The translations under genes were made by a program, and so were the position numbers. 41,497 nt of DNA from Vicinamibacteria bacterium (GTDB lineage: Bacteria; Acidobacteriota; Vicinamibacteria; Vicinamibacterales; UBA8438): NCBI GenBank assembly GCA_022820675.1, contig JAJEFC010000182.1:1-41497 (forward strand), read 5' to 3'. Each line of letters opens with the position of its first letter. The first letter of the stretch is position 1. This document shows, piece after piece, positions 19,301 to 27,707 of this stretch. The notes beneath the pieces were generated by a model. It was given only the letters and a program-made list of their open reading frames with translations. It searched no databases and was not told the DNA's origin.

Positions 19301-19490
19301 GGCCCGCCGACCGTCGCCGAACGCGACCGAAAGGTCGCGCCGCGGCCTCCGCTCGGCGCCCAACCAACCCTGCCGCGGTCTGCGCGCCCAACGGCACAGA
19401 CTCCCGGCCCGCCAATCGGTTCCCTTCGGCTTCGGCCGGCGCCCAGCCAACTCCGGCGGCGTCTGCACCGCACCACGTCGCGCAGACTCC
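19301..19490 (-). repeat. Family A double element, copy A8 (upstream of EF-G-like gene)
   Basis: Read on the minus strand, two units precede the EF-G-like gene. The first starts GGAGTCTGCGCGACGTGGTG and ends in CGATTGGCGGGCC. The second has GGAGTCTGTGCCGTTGGGCG and the long-stem variant (GCGCGACCTTTCGGTCGCG) before GGCGGGCC. The final C of the element abuts AGGAGGAT, the ribosome-binding site. Orientation matches the downstream gene although the gene is on the opposite strand to the ribosomal operon. Confidence 0.8.
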
Positions 19491-19579
19491 TGGCGGTCCG
19501 CCAGAACGCGCTCGTCGAAGCCGCGGTCTCCGGCGGCCCGGGCCGCTGATTTCTTCGACCGCAGCCGGCGCAAACCTAC

Positions 19580-19608
19580 ATCCTACGCCAGTCCGGGCGC
19601 CCGCTCAA
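19580..19608 (-). promoter_or_regulatory. Candidate sigma70 promoter for the EF-G-like gene
   Basis: On the minus strand TTGAGC (-35, 19603-19608) and TAGGAT (-10, 19580-19585) are separated by 17 nt. Transcription from about 19572 would give a leader of roughly 290 nt carrying both family A units of A8. This rests on motif match and spacing only. Confidence 0.4.
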
Positions 19609-19633
19609 GCGACCGCGGTCCGCCCACGGCAGT

Positions 19634-20926
19634 CTATTCGTAGCGGAGGGCTTCGATGGGGTCGAGGCTGGAGGCCTTGATGGCCGGATACATGCCGAAG
19701 ACGATGCCGACGCCGCAGGAGAACCCCAGCCCGAGGGCGAAGGACCACCACGGCAGCGAGACCGGGAACCCCGTCGCCCAGTGGATGCCGAGGCCGATGC
19801 CGCTGCCGAGGAGGATGCCGATCAGGCCGCCGATGCCGGTGAGGCAGGCGGCCTCGAGCAGGAACTGCCAGAGGATCTCCTTTCGCTTGGCCCCGATGGC
19901 GCGGCGGGTGCCGATCTCCCGGGTCCGGTCGGTCACCGAGATCGTCATGATCGCCATCACCCCGATGCCCCCCACCATCAGCGCGATCGAGGAGATGACG
20001 ATCAGCGACAGGAACGTGGCGCCGCTGATCTGATCCCACAGCGCGAGCATCGCGTCCTGGGTGATGAACTCGAAGTCGTTCGGCTCGTCGAGCCGCAGCC
20101 CGTGCCGGATGCGCATGACGCGCTCGATGTCCCGGATGGCGACCTCGGGGTCTACGCCCTCGCGCGGGGCCGCCGCAATCATCACCGAGCGCATCTCGCC
20201 GCCGAACGCCCACCGCCCCCTGATCCCGAACTGCTTCTGATAGGTGGTATCGGGAACGAGGACGAAGTCGTCCTGCCCCATGTTGAATCCGCCGGGGCTC
20301 GGCGTCTCCCCGACCACCCCGATCACGGTGTAGCGGCTGGTCCCGATGCGGACCCGTTTCCCGATGGGATCGGTGTTCGGGAAGAGGGCCTGGGCCGGGG
20401 TATGACCCAGCACCGCCACCCGCGTCCGCCGGCGGGTCTCGCCGGGCGTGAAGAAGCGTCCTTCGACCAGGTTGACGGGTTGCACGTCGGGATACTCGGA
20501 GGTGGTCCCCAAGACCATGATCGGCTTCGTCTGTTCCGACCGGTAGTAGACCCTCTCCTGGGTGGGGGGGCCTCCCTGTCCGAGCACGATGGCCACGTTG
20601 GCGAGCGAATCGGCCTGCCGCGCGATGGCGTCGGCGTCGTCGGTGGTGAGGTTCGGGCGGCGGATCAGCTCCATGAACTCCTCGCCCGAGCCCATGCTGA
20701 TGGCCGAGAACTTCGTCAGCATGATGACGTCCGGCCCCATCGTCTCGATCGTGTCGCGCAACGACTGGTCCAGCCCCCGGATCAGCGACGTGCTGCCGAC
20801 GATGGACATGATGCCGATGACCACGCCGAGAATCGTCAGCCCCGACCGCGCCTTCTGGTCGCGCAGCGTGGCCACCGCCATCGTCACGATCTCGCCGAAC
20901 AGGCCGCCGTAGGAGTGCTTGGCCAT
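19634..20926 (-). CDS. MacB/FtsX-type ABC transporter permease 1
   Basis: A 430-residue membrane protein. It has one N-terminal transmembrane helix (SGLTILGVVIGIMSIVGSTS, residues about 28-50), a large periplasmic MacB-like core, and three C-terminal helices beginning LSLIVISSIALMVGGIGVMA. The conserved cytoplasmic loop VTDRTREIGTRRAIGAKRKE is diagnostic of the FtsX domain. Such permeases form tripartite or lipoprotein-type export machines with an ATPase and a HlyD-like adaptor. It is the last gene of a minus-strand operon and is separated by 245 nt from permease 2. No ATPase gene lies in the window. Confidence 0.9.
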   Translation of the reverse strand: MAKHSYGGLFGEIVTMAVATLRDQKARSGLTILGVVIGIMSIVGSTSLIRGLDQSLRDTIETMGPDVIMLTKFSAISMGSGEEFMELIRRPNLTTDDADAIARQADSLANVAIVLGQGGPPTQERVYYRSEQTKPIMVLGTTSEYPDVQPVNLVEGRFFTPGETRRRTRVAVLGHTPAQALFPNTDPIGKRVRIGTSRYTVIGVVGETPSPGGFNMGQDDFVLVPDTTYQKQFGIRGRWAFGGEMRSVMIAAAPREGVDPEVAIRDIERVMRIRHGLRLDEPNDFEFITQDAMLALWDQISGATFLSLIVISSIALMVGGIGVMAIMTISVTDRTREIGTRRAIGAKRKEILWQFLLEAACLTGIGGLIGILLGSGIGLGIHWATGFPVSLPWWSFALGLGFSCGVGIVFGMYPAIKASSLDPIEALRYE

Positions 20927-20960
20927 GAGTGTGTCGAGCGGACGCGGGAACAGGCGCCCT

Positions 20961-21071
20961 CCGTCGCGCCTCGTCCGGCACGCGCGTTCCCGGCCCCGCC
21001 AGCGCCGCAGGTTGTAGCCGGCCGACTGGTACTCGCCGTCGCGCCTCGTCCGGCACGCGCGTTCCCGGCCC
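20961..21071. repeat. Short direct repeat between the two permease genes
   Basis: A 36-bp sequence beginning CCGTCGCGCCTCGTCCGGCA and ending CGCGTTCCCGGCCC occurs at 20961-20996 and again at 21036-21071, a period of 75 nt. Between them is GC-rich sequence without a gene. A smaller GCCGTCAGCC repeat follows to about 21110. The 245-nt gap holds no other feature I can support. Confidence 0.75.
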
Positions 21072-21171
21072 GCGGGCGCCGTCAGCCGCCGGCGCCGTCA
21101 GCCCGCCGGCGCGCCCGGTGGTCTCGGTGCGACGCGGGGTCTTCTCGTCACCTCGGGGCTCCCGGCCCCGA

Positions 21172-22395
21172 TCAGGCGCGACCCAGCGCCGTGATCGGAT
21201 CCAGCGACGCCGCCCTCGATGCGGGGTACAGCCCGAAGAACAGCCCCACCGCCGCCGTCATCGTGATGCCCAGCACCACCGACCACGGGTGCACCGCGGC
21301 GGTGATTGGCGTCATCGAGCTCAGGCCGATGGCCACCCCGAACCCCAGCGCGGTTCCGATGAGTCCGCCGGCGACGGACAGGATCACCGACTCGGCGAGA
21401 ATCTGCCAGAGGAGGTCGAGGCGGCGCGCCCCCAGGGCCTTGCGCAGCCCGATCTCCCGCGTGCGCTCGGAGACCACCATCAGCATGATGTTCATGATGA
21501 CGATGCCCCCCACCACCAGCGACAGGCTGACGATGCCCACCAGCACCGCGAAGATGCCGGTGGTGGCCTGCTGGTAGAGCCCCAGGACCGCGCCCGACGT
21601 GAACAGCCCGAAGTCGTTCTCCTCGGTGGCGCGAAGCTGCCGCTCGATGCGCAGGGCCACCGTCGCCTCGTCGACGGCGCGGTCGAACTCCTCCGGGGTG
21701 TCCGAGCGCACCCGCAGGGTGAGCGACGGGCGCGCCCCGAACAGCTTGCGGAACTGGCCCATCGGGATTATCACGAACTCGTCCTGCGACTGCCCGAACG
21801 CGGCCAGGGTCGGCTCGCTGACCCCGACGACGCGGAAGTTCACGCCCTGCACCTTGATGCGGCGGTCGATGGGGTCGAGCTGGTCGAAGAGCCGGTCGGC
21901 GGTCTCCGCCCCCAGCAGCGCGACGCCGCGGTTGCGATCGACCTCGGTGCGGTTGACGAGGCGCCCGCGCTCGGCCGTGAAGGTCGGGAACTCCACGTAG
22001 TCGCGGGTCACCCCCCGGATGCGCACGTTCTCCAGCACCCGATCGCGGTAGCGGACCTCGCCGCTTCGCCCCGCCTGGGCCATGACCGCCCCGACGCTCG
22101 GGCCGAAGCGGCGGATGGCCTCGGCGTCGTCGAGCGACACGCGGGGATTGTTCCTCGTCGCTTCGATGTCGGCCTCGGTCATGACCATCGGCGTGCGCTC
22201 GATGACGAACGAGTCCGGGCCGAACTGCGAGACGATGGCGTTGCCGACCTCCGCGTTGACGCCCTGAATCAGCGACACCACCGCGATGATCGAGGCCACC
22301 GCCACGATGTTCCCGAGGATCGTGAGGGTCGACCGGAGCTTGTTGGCCCAGATGGCGCGCAGGGCGATGACGGTGAGGTCAGCGACGCGGCGCAC
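21172..22395 (-). CDS. MacB/FtsX-type ABC transporter permease 2
   Basis: A 407-residue paralogue of permease 1 with the same layout: N-terminal helix in LRSTLTILGNIVAVASIIAV, periplasmic domain, then three helices around VGIVSLSLVVGGIVIMNIML with the FtsX loop VVSERTREIGLRKALGARRL. The start overlaps the end of the HlyD-like gene by 17 nt, indicating a coupled operon. Two divergent permeases suggest a heterodimeric channel, which is an inference. The substrate is unknown. Confidence 0.9.
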   Translation of the reverse strand: MRRVADLTVIALRAIWANKLRSTLTILGNIVAVASIIAVVSLIQGVNAEVGNAIVSQFGPDSFVIERTPMVMTEADIEATRNNPRVSLDDAEAIRRFGPSVGAVMAQAGRSGEVRYRDRVLENVRIRGVTRDYVEFPTFTAERGRLVNRTEVDRNRGVALLGAETADRLFDQLDPIDRRIKVQGVNFRVVGVSEPTLAAFGQSQDEFVIIPMGQFRKLFGARPSLTLRVRSDTPEEFDRAVDEATVALRIERQLRATEENDFGLFTSGAVLGLYQQATTGIFAVLVGIVSLSLVVGGIVIMNIMLMVVSERTREIGLRKALGARRLDLLWQILAESVILSVAGGLIGTALGFGVAIGLSSMTPITAAVHPWSVVLGITMTAAVGLFFGLYPASRAASLDPITALGRA

Positions 22396-23725
22396 GCTCC
22401 ACCACCCGGATGGAATCGCCGTCGGCGAGGTTGCGCACCTCGCTGAACGGCCCGGTGACGATGAGGTCGCCTTCCGCCACCCCGGAGAGCGCCTCGAAGT
22501 AGCGCTCGCCGGCGATGCCGGTGTCGACGGGCACGAACACCGCGCGGCCCTGGCGGGCCACGAACACGCCCTCGAGCTCCTCCTCGGCCTCTCCCGCCCC
22601 GAGGTCCGCCGCCTCGGCGGCCGGGACGACGCTCCGGCCCCGCGGTCCCGTCTCCTGCGGCACCACGTTCCCGTTCGCGTCCAGCACCACCTCGCGCACG
22701 GTGGACGCCTGTATCGGTATCGCCAGCGAGTCGGGTCGGATGGCGGTGGTGATGTCGGCGGTGCACGTGAATCCCGGGCGCACGCCGGGAATCGCCTCGT
22801 CGAGGGTCACGACGACCTTGAACGTCGTCGCCTGGCTGCCCGCGCCGCCGGCCGCGGCGCCGGCGCCGACGGGGTTGATGGGGCTGTTGCCGATCTCGGT
22901 CACGACGCCGGAGAACTCGTCGTCGGGGAACGCGTCGATGGTGACGGTGGCGAGCTGCCCGAGCTCGACGCTGGGGATGTCGGTCTCGTCGACCTCCACC
23001 TCGGCCTCGATCACCGAGAGGTCGGCGATGGTGGCCAGCACCGTGCCCTGGTTGTTCATGGTGCCGACGACGACCGTCTCGCCCTCCTCGATGTTGCGCC
23101 GGGTGACGACGCCGGAGATGGGCGAGGTGATCGTCACCTTGGTCAGCTCGTACCGCGCGCTCTCGAGGTTGGCCTCTTCCTGGCGGATGCGCTGGGCCTG
23201 GGTGGCGACCTCCACCTCCCGCGCCTGCAGCTCGGTCTCCCTGAGGGCGACGTCGTTCAACGCCTGCTCGTAGGCCTCGCGCGAGACCAGCCGCAGCCCC
23301 CACAGGTGCTCCTGGCGCTCGAGGTTGTCGCGGGCCAGCTCGAGGTTGACCCGCGCCGTCTCCACCGTGACCTCGGCCTGCCGCTGGGCCGAGCGCGACG
23401 CCTGCAGCGCCGCCTCGCCCCGGTCGACGGCCGCGCGCAGGGTCTCGGGGTCGATCTCGAGGAGGAAGTCGCCGACCGCGACGCGGTCGCCCTCGTCGAA
23501 CTCGAGCCGGGTCACCTGGCCCATGGTGTTGGCGCTGATGTCCACGGTGAGCTGGGGCACGATGGTGCCCGGTGCGGACACGATGGCTTCGAGGTAGCGG
23601 CGCTCGACCGCCTCCACCTCCACCTCGGGCCCGGTGGCGCGCTCGAACGTCAGGTTGATGTACACGACCGCGGCCCCGAGGACCACGATCGCGGCGATGA
23701 GGACGGCCTTGCGGGAAGCGGTCAA
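22379..23725 (-). CDS. HlyD/RND-type periplasmic adaptor protein
   Basis: A 448-residue membrane-fusion protein. It has an N-terminal anchor helix (KAVLIAAIVVLGAAVVYINL), a biotinyl-lipoyl-like half (MGQVTRLEFDEGDRVAVGDF), a long coiled-coil hairpin of about residues 90-190 rich in Ala, Glu, Gln and Arg, the second lipoyl half (TITSPISGVVTRRNIEEGET) and beta-barrel and membrane-proximal domains. Such adaptors link an inner-membrane transporter to an outer-membrane channel. It lies 4 nt after the Yip1-like gene and overlaps permease 2. A short Gly/Ala-rich insertion (GAGAAAGGAGSQ) interrupts the barrel. Confidence 0.92.
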   Translation of the reverse strand: MTASRKAVLIAAIVVLGAAVVYINLTFERATGPEVEVEAVERRYLEAIVSAPGTIVPQLTVDISANTMGQVTRLEFDEGDRVAVGDFLLEIDPETLRAAVDRGEAALQASRSAQRQAEVTVETARVNLELARDNLERQEHLWGLRLVSREAYEQALNDVALRETELQAREVEVATQAQRIRQEEANLESARYELTKVTITSPISGVVTRRNIEEGETVVVGTMNNQGTVLATIADLSVIEAEVEVDETDIPSVELGQLATVTIDAFPDDEFSGVVTEIGNSPINPVGAGAAAGGAGSQATTFKVVVTLDEAIPGVRPGFTCTADITTAIRPDSLAIPIQASTVREVVLDANGNVVPQETGPRGRSVVPAAEAADLGAGEAEEELEGVFVARQGRAVFVPVDTGIAGERYFEALSGVAEGDLIVTGPFSEVRNLADGDSIRVVERAPRR

Positions 23726-23729
23726 CGGA

Positions 23730-24464
23730 TCACCCTCCCAGGCGAGACATGATGAACCCGCCCGCGATCGCGACTACCGCGTACAGGCTGTAGAAGATGG
23801 TGGCGATGGGGCCCGTGCGCCGTTCGTAGAGGACTCCGGTTCCCACCGCCAACAAGAAGAACTGCCACACGATGAAGAGATCGACGAGGGCGAGCGCCCG
23901 GTGGGCGAAGGTGCCTTCCACGAGCATCGGCAGCAGCGCGGCCAGCGTCGTCGTGCGAGTCATGTCGCCCCGTGCGTACATGAGCGGCAGCGTGAACAGC
24001 AACCCGAGGAGGTTGACGGCGCCGACATGGGTGACGACGGCGTACATCGCCTTGAAGGGGGCCTGCGCACCGAGTATCACGTAGCACGTCGTCCACACGA
24101 TGCCGGCGATGAGGAACGTGACGATCGGGATGAAGAGAAAGGCGCCGCCGGCGCTGATGTAGGCGACGTTCTCGAGTCCCCGCGCCATTTGGTCGTACTG
24201 CTCGTCCGACACCGTCACGCCGAACGACTCCATGCTCTCGACCTGTTGCTCGAGAATCGCCTGCTGTCCGAACCCGGTGCTCAGCAGCCAGTAGTTGGTG
24301 GCGGCGGCCACGACGGCGACGAGAATCAGGGCGCCGAACGGCCGCGGCCGGTCCACGATCGCGGCGAACGTGGATCGCGGCGACAGGAGCACCCCGACCA
24401 GGCGTGCCGCGAGGTTCGGGGAAGCTCCCTCCTCGGGTCGCGCCGCGTCCATCTCTTCGGTCAT
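23730..24464 (-). CDS. Yip1-domain integral membrane protein
   Basis: A 244-residue protein. A short soluble N terminus (TEEMDAARPEEG) is followed by LLSPRSTFAAIVDRPRPFG, typical of Yip1/YIPF-like bacterial proteins. About five transmembrane segments follow, including ALILVAVVAAATNYWLLSTG, GGAFLFIPIVTFLIAGIVWT and AIFYS-like helices near the end. Function is unknown in bacteria. It is the first gene of the minus-strand operon with HlyD and the permeases. Upstream only a weak TAAACT -10-like sequence is visible. Confidence 0.8.
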   Translation of the reverse strand: MTEEMDAARPEEGASPNLAARLVGVLLSPRSTFAAIVDRPRPFGALILVAVVAAATNYWLLSTGFGQQAILEQQVESMESFGVTVSDEQYDQMARGLENVAYISAGGAFLFIPIVTFLIAGIVWTTCYVILGAQAPFKAMYAVVTHVGAVNLLGLLFTLPLMYARGDMTRTTTLAALLPMLVEGTFAHRALALVDLFIVWQFFLLAVGTGVLYERRTGPIATIFYSLYAVVAIAGGFIMSRLGG

Positions 24465-24942
24465 GGCGGTTCGAATCGTGTACGAGCGATCCGTTCGGGC
24501 GGTAACCAGCTAGTTTACCCCGGTCTTCCGCCGGGTGCTCTCGTCGACTCGGTTCAACTCGGCGGCGAGCCCTTCGTCGCGCCGGGCCGTCGTACCGTAT
24601 ACGCCCCGGACGGTCCGAATGTTCAATACTGCCGGGGCTCGGTGCGCCTCCGCCGCAGGGGGGCGCGACACCCTCGCGGGTGACGGCCCCCGGCCCGTCG
24701 GCCGCTCGATTCACGGGAGTGGCCCGGGCCGCCGCCGGCCAACCCGCTGCCGTGGGTCTCGGCGCTCGCACGCGAGGCTCTGCGTACGTGGCGGCGCACC
24801 ACTCGCTCGTCGCGCGCCACCGCGGGGCCCGTCCTTGACAGCCCGCGGCCGGTTGCACTACGTTCGGATACTGCGCTTCGGACGTTCCGTCGGATTTCGG
24901 CGGCACCCCTGATCGCCCGCAACTCCTCCCCGGCAGAGCCAC
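24465..24942. other. 478-nt divergent intergenic region
   Basis: This gap separates the minus-strand Yip1 operon from the plus-strand decarboxylase. It must hold promoters for both directions. The only good match is the plus-strand TTGACA at 24835. I see no repeat family member, RNA fold or small gene in the rest. Confidence 0.6.
24835..24864 (+). promoter_or_regulatory. Candidate sigma70 promoter for pdaD
   Basis: A perfect TTGACA (24835-24840) is followed after 18 nt by TACGTT (24859-24864), a three-of-six -10 match. The predicted start is about 70 nt before the GTG of the decarboxylase gene. The -35 is strong and the -10 weak. Confidence 0.4.
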
Positions 24943-25494
24943 GTGATCGAACTCGTCCCCAAAGAGCTGTTCTTCACCAAGGGCGTCGGCAAGCACCGCG
25001 AGAAGCTGACCTCGTTCGAGCTGGCGTTGCGGTCGGCCGACATCGCCGCCTGCAATCTCGTCCGGGTGTCCAGCATCTTCCCGCCCGGCTGCCGCATCCT
25101 GCCGAGGTCCACCGGGGTCCGGAAGCTCAAGCCCGGCCAGATCGCGTTCGTGGTGATATCCGAGGCGGCCACCCGCGAGCCCCACCGGCTCGTGGCGGCG
25201 ACCATCGGCGTCGCGATTCCGCGCGACCGGCGGCTGTTCGGGTACCTGTCCGAGCATCACAGCTTCGGCGAGAACGAGGAGACCGCCGGCGACTACGCCG
25301 AGGAGCTCGCGGCGGAGATGCTCGCCACCACTCTGGGCCTCGAGTTCGACCCCGACAAGAGCTGGGACGAGAAGAAGGAGGTCTACCGGCTCTCCAACCG
25401 GATCGTCCGGACCCAGAACGTCACCCAGACCGCGGTGGGCGACAAGCAGGGGCTCTGGACGACCGTGGTCGCGGCCGCCGTCATCGTTGGTTGA
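24943..25494 (+). CDS. pdaD: Pyruvoyl-dependent arginine decarboxylase
   Basis: A 183-residue proenzyme of the archaeal-type PvlArgDC family, which converts arginine to agmatine for polyamine synthesis or acid resistance. The GTG start gives IELVPKELFFTKGVGKHREK. The self-cleavage site is in NLVRVSSIFPPGC (about residues 39-51), where cleavage before the second serine would create the pyruvoyl group. Conserved AFVVISEAATREPHRLVAAT and the glutamate-containing GENEETAGDYAEELAAEMLA follow. The gene stands alone between two oppositely oriented clusters. No partner agmatine-processing gene is present. Confidence 0.9.
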   Translation: MIELVPKELFFTKGVGKHREKLTSFELALRSADIAACNLVRVSSIFPPGCRILPRSTGVRKLKPGQIAFVVISEAATREPHRLVAATIGVAIPRDRRLFGYLSEHHSFGENEETAGDYAEELAAEMLATTLGLEFDPDKSWDEKKEVYRLSNRIVRTQNVTQTAVGDKQGLWTTVVAAAVIVG

Positions 25495-25662
25495 CGCCGG
25501 CCCGCGGGGCCCGCGCGGCGTCCCGGCCGCGGCCGGTTCCCGGTCCCCCGGACCACCCCTGCGTCCGCTCCCGCCTTCTCTCCGCCGCGCGGGCCGCGCA
25601 CCCGCCCCTCCGACCGCGGCGGCTTCGAACCGCGTCCGTTTCGATACACGCGGGCCTCCGGT

Positions 25663-25729
25663 GAAAGTGACGACGAGACGTCGAATACGGTCGCGATCGG
25701 CGAGGAGATTGACAAATAATGTCACTTTC
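25663..25729. promoter_or_regulatory. Inverted repeat flanking the pilB promoter
   Basis: GAAAGTGAC (25663-25671) and its exact reverse complement GTCACTTTC (25721-25729) are 49 nt apart. The second arm lies between the -35 and -10 of the pilB promoter. A dimeric regulator could bind or loop between them. This is a possible operator, inferred only from symmetry and position. Confidence 0.35.
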
Positions 25730-25736
25730 GTAGAAT
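25709..25736 (+). promoter_or_regulatory. Strong candidate sigma70 promoter of the pilus cluster
   Basis: TTGACA (25709-25714), a 16-nt AT-rich spacer and TAGAAT (25731-25736, five of six matches) form one of the best promoters in the window, in an island of low GC. The start would be about 40 nt before the pilB ATG. The 287-nt gap between pdaD and pilB otherwise holds only GC-rich sequence and the inverted repeat described separately. Confidence 0.7.
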
Positions 25737-25781
25737 GGTTGTCAGTCGGCTGGCCGACCCCGACTGCACGGTTCCGAAGAT

Positions 25782-27524
25782 ATGGCTGCTCGCATCGGTG
25801 AACTGCTCGTCGAGACCGGAGGCGCGACGCAGGCCGTCGTCGACGAGGCGCTCGCCGGCCAGGGGTCCGCCGGCGGCCGGCTGGGCTCTCACCTCGTGGG
25901 GCTCGGTCTCGCGCGAGACGCCGACGTCGCGGCGGCGCTGAGTCGGCAATTCAGCGTTCCGTTCATCGAGCTCGGCCGTTTCGACCTCCCGCCGGCCGCG
26001 GTCGCGCTCCTTCCCGCGGCGACCGCCCGGAAGTACGAAACCGTCCCGCTGGGCCGCGCCGGGGCCGCCCTCGCCGTCGCGATGTCCGATCCGGCCAACG
26101 TCTTCGCGGTCGACGACATCGAGTTCATGACCGGGTGCCGCGTGGAGCCGGTGGTGGCGACGCAGGCCGCCATCCGGGCCGCGGTCGAGCGGTACTACGG
26201 CGAGGGGCCGGGCCGGGGGGACGCGCCCGACCTCGGGGAGAGCCGGCTCGCCCTCGCCGCCAAGGCCCTCGAGGAGGGCCCGGGCATCGGCACCGGCCTC
26301 GAGGTCGTCGACGAGGCGGAGGAGGTCGACGTCACCGCCCTCGAGACGCAGAGCGGCGAGACGCCGGTGATCCGGCTCGTCAACGCGGTGCTGGCGTCGG
26401 CGATTCAGAAGGGGGCCAGCGACGTCCACTTCGAGCCGTACGAGAAGCGGTACCGAATCCGGTTTCGCATCGACGGCGTTCTGTACGAGGTCATGGAGCC
26501 CCCGTTGAAGTATCGGGACACCATCACCTCGCGACTCAAGGTGATGGCGAAGCTCGACATCGCCGAGAGGCGGCTTCCCCAGGACGGCCGCATCAAGTTG
26601 AGGCTGAACGCGGACGGCGCGGCCCGGGAGATCGACTTCCGCGTGTCCTGCCTGCCGACCCTGCAAGGCGAGAAGATCGTGCTGCGACTGCTCGACCGCG
26701 GCAAGCTGATGCTCGACATGACCCGGCTGGGCCTGGAGGCCGAGTCGCTGAAGCGGCTCGAGGAAGCGATTCGCCGGCCGTGGGGGCTCGTGCTCGTGAC
26801 CGGGCCGACCGGCAGCGGCAAGACCAGCACGCTCTACTCGGCCATCTCCCGGCTCAACACGCCGGCCGCCAACATCATGACGGCGGAGGACCCGGTCGAG
26901 TTCAACCTCGCCGGGGTCAACCAGGTGCAGACGCGCGACAGCACGGGGCTCACGTTCGCGGTCGCGCTGCGTTCGTTCCTGCGCCAGGACCCGAATGTGA
27001 TCCTGGTCGGCGAGATCCGCGACCTCGAGACGGCGGAGATCGCGATCAAGGCGGCCCTCACCGGTCACCTGGTGCTCTCGACCCTGCACACCAACGACGC
27101 CGCCGGCACGATTCACCGGCTCGTGAACATGGGCATCGAGCCGTTCCTCGTCGCCGGCGCGGTCAGCCTGGTCTGCGCGCAGCGGCTGGTGCGGCGAATC
27201 TGCACGGGATGCGCCGAGGACGACCCGACCCCGCCGCCGGTGCTGGAAGCCGTCGGGTTCGAAGCCGACGAGGCCGCCCGGGTCGTGCCGCGCCGGGGAG
27301 CGGGTTGCCAACGCTGCAACGGCCGCGGCTACCGGGGGCGGATCGGGCTCTACGAGGTGATGGCGGTGACCGAGCGGTTCGGCGACATGGTCCGGGGGGG
27401 CGCGTCGCCGGCCGAGCTCCGGCGCCACGCCGTCGAGGGGGGCATGGTGACGCTGCGCGCCAGCGGGCTGCGAAAGATAGCGGCAGGGCTCACCAGCATC
27501 GAAGAGGTGCTGAAGGAGACGTGA
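25782..27524 (+). CDS. pilB: Type IV pilus assembly ATPase PilB (GspE family)
   Basis: A 580-residue extension motor ATPase. The N-terminal MshEN-like domain (ARIGELLVETGGATQAVVDE, residues 1-150) may bind c-di-GMP in some relatives. The core has SDVHFEPYEKRYRIRFRIDG, Walker A GPTGSGKTST near residue 341, the Asp box TAEDPVEF, Walker B ILVGEIRDLETAEIA and the His box STLHTNDA. A tetracysteine zinc site is formed by CTGC near residue 473 and CQRC near residue 509. It opens the pilus cluster under a strong promoter. Its last codons are duplicated 73 nt downstream. Confidence 0.95.
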   Translation: MAARIGELLVETGGATQAVVDEALAGQGSAGGRLGSHLVGLGLARDADVAAALSRQFSVPFIELGRFDLPPAAVALLPAATARKYETVPLGRAGAALAVAMSDPANVFAVDDIEFMTGCRVEPVVATQAAIRAAVERYYGEGPGRGDAPDLGESRLALAAKALEEGPGIGTGLEVVDEAEEVDVTALETQSGETPVIRLVNAVLASAIQKGASDVHFEPYEKRYRIRFRIDGVLYEVMEPPLKYRDTITSRLKVMAKLDIAERRLPQDGRIKLRLNADGAAREIDFRVSCLPTLQGEKIVLRLLDRGKLMLDMTRLGLEAESLKRLEEAIRRPWGLVLVTGPTGSGKTSTLYSAISRLNTPAANIMTAEDPVEFNLAGVNQVQTRDSTGLTFAVALRSFLRQDPNVILVGEIRDLETAEIAIKAALTGHLVLSTLHTNDAAGTIHRLVNMGIEPFLVAGAVSLVCAQRLVRRICTGCAEDDPTPPPVLEAVGFEADEAARVVPRRGAGCQRCNGRGYRGRIGLYEVMAVTERFGDMVRGGASPAELRRHAVEGGMVTLRASGLRKIAAGLTSIEEVLKET

Positions 27525-27571
27525 TCCGGCCGGAGGAGTTTGCCGCAGTAGTGAAGCGACAGGGCGCGGCG

Positions 27572-27606
27572 TCGAAGAGGTGCTGAAGGAGACGTGACCC
27601 GGCCGG
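27572..27606 (+). repeat. Duplicate of the pilB 3' end
   Basis: The final pilB sequence (27499-27533: TCGAAGAGGTGCTGAAGGAG, then ACGTGA and CCGGCCGG) occurs again at 27572-27606 with one mismatch, a period of 73 nt. The copy includes the stop codon. It lies in the 183-nt gap before pilT, which otherwise has no feature I can support. Confidence 0.85.
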
Positions 27607-27707
27607 GGCCGCAGCGGGATCACGCCACGCGCTTCCCGCGGGCGGCGGACCCGCGGGCCGGGCGGGACGAGGTCCCGCGCGATGCTCGCGAGGGGAGACG
27701 GAACAGG

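Noticed and set aside
24465..24942. Small gene in the divergent gap
   Set aside because: Open frames here lack a ribosome-binding site, recognisable domain or plausible start context.
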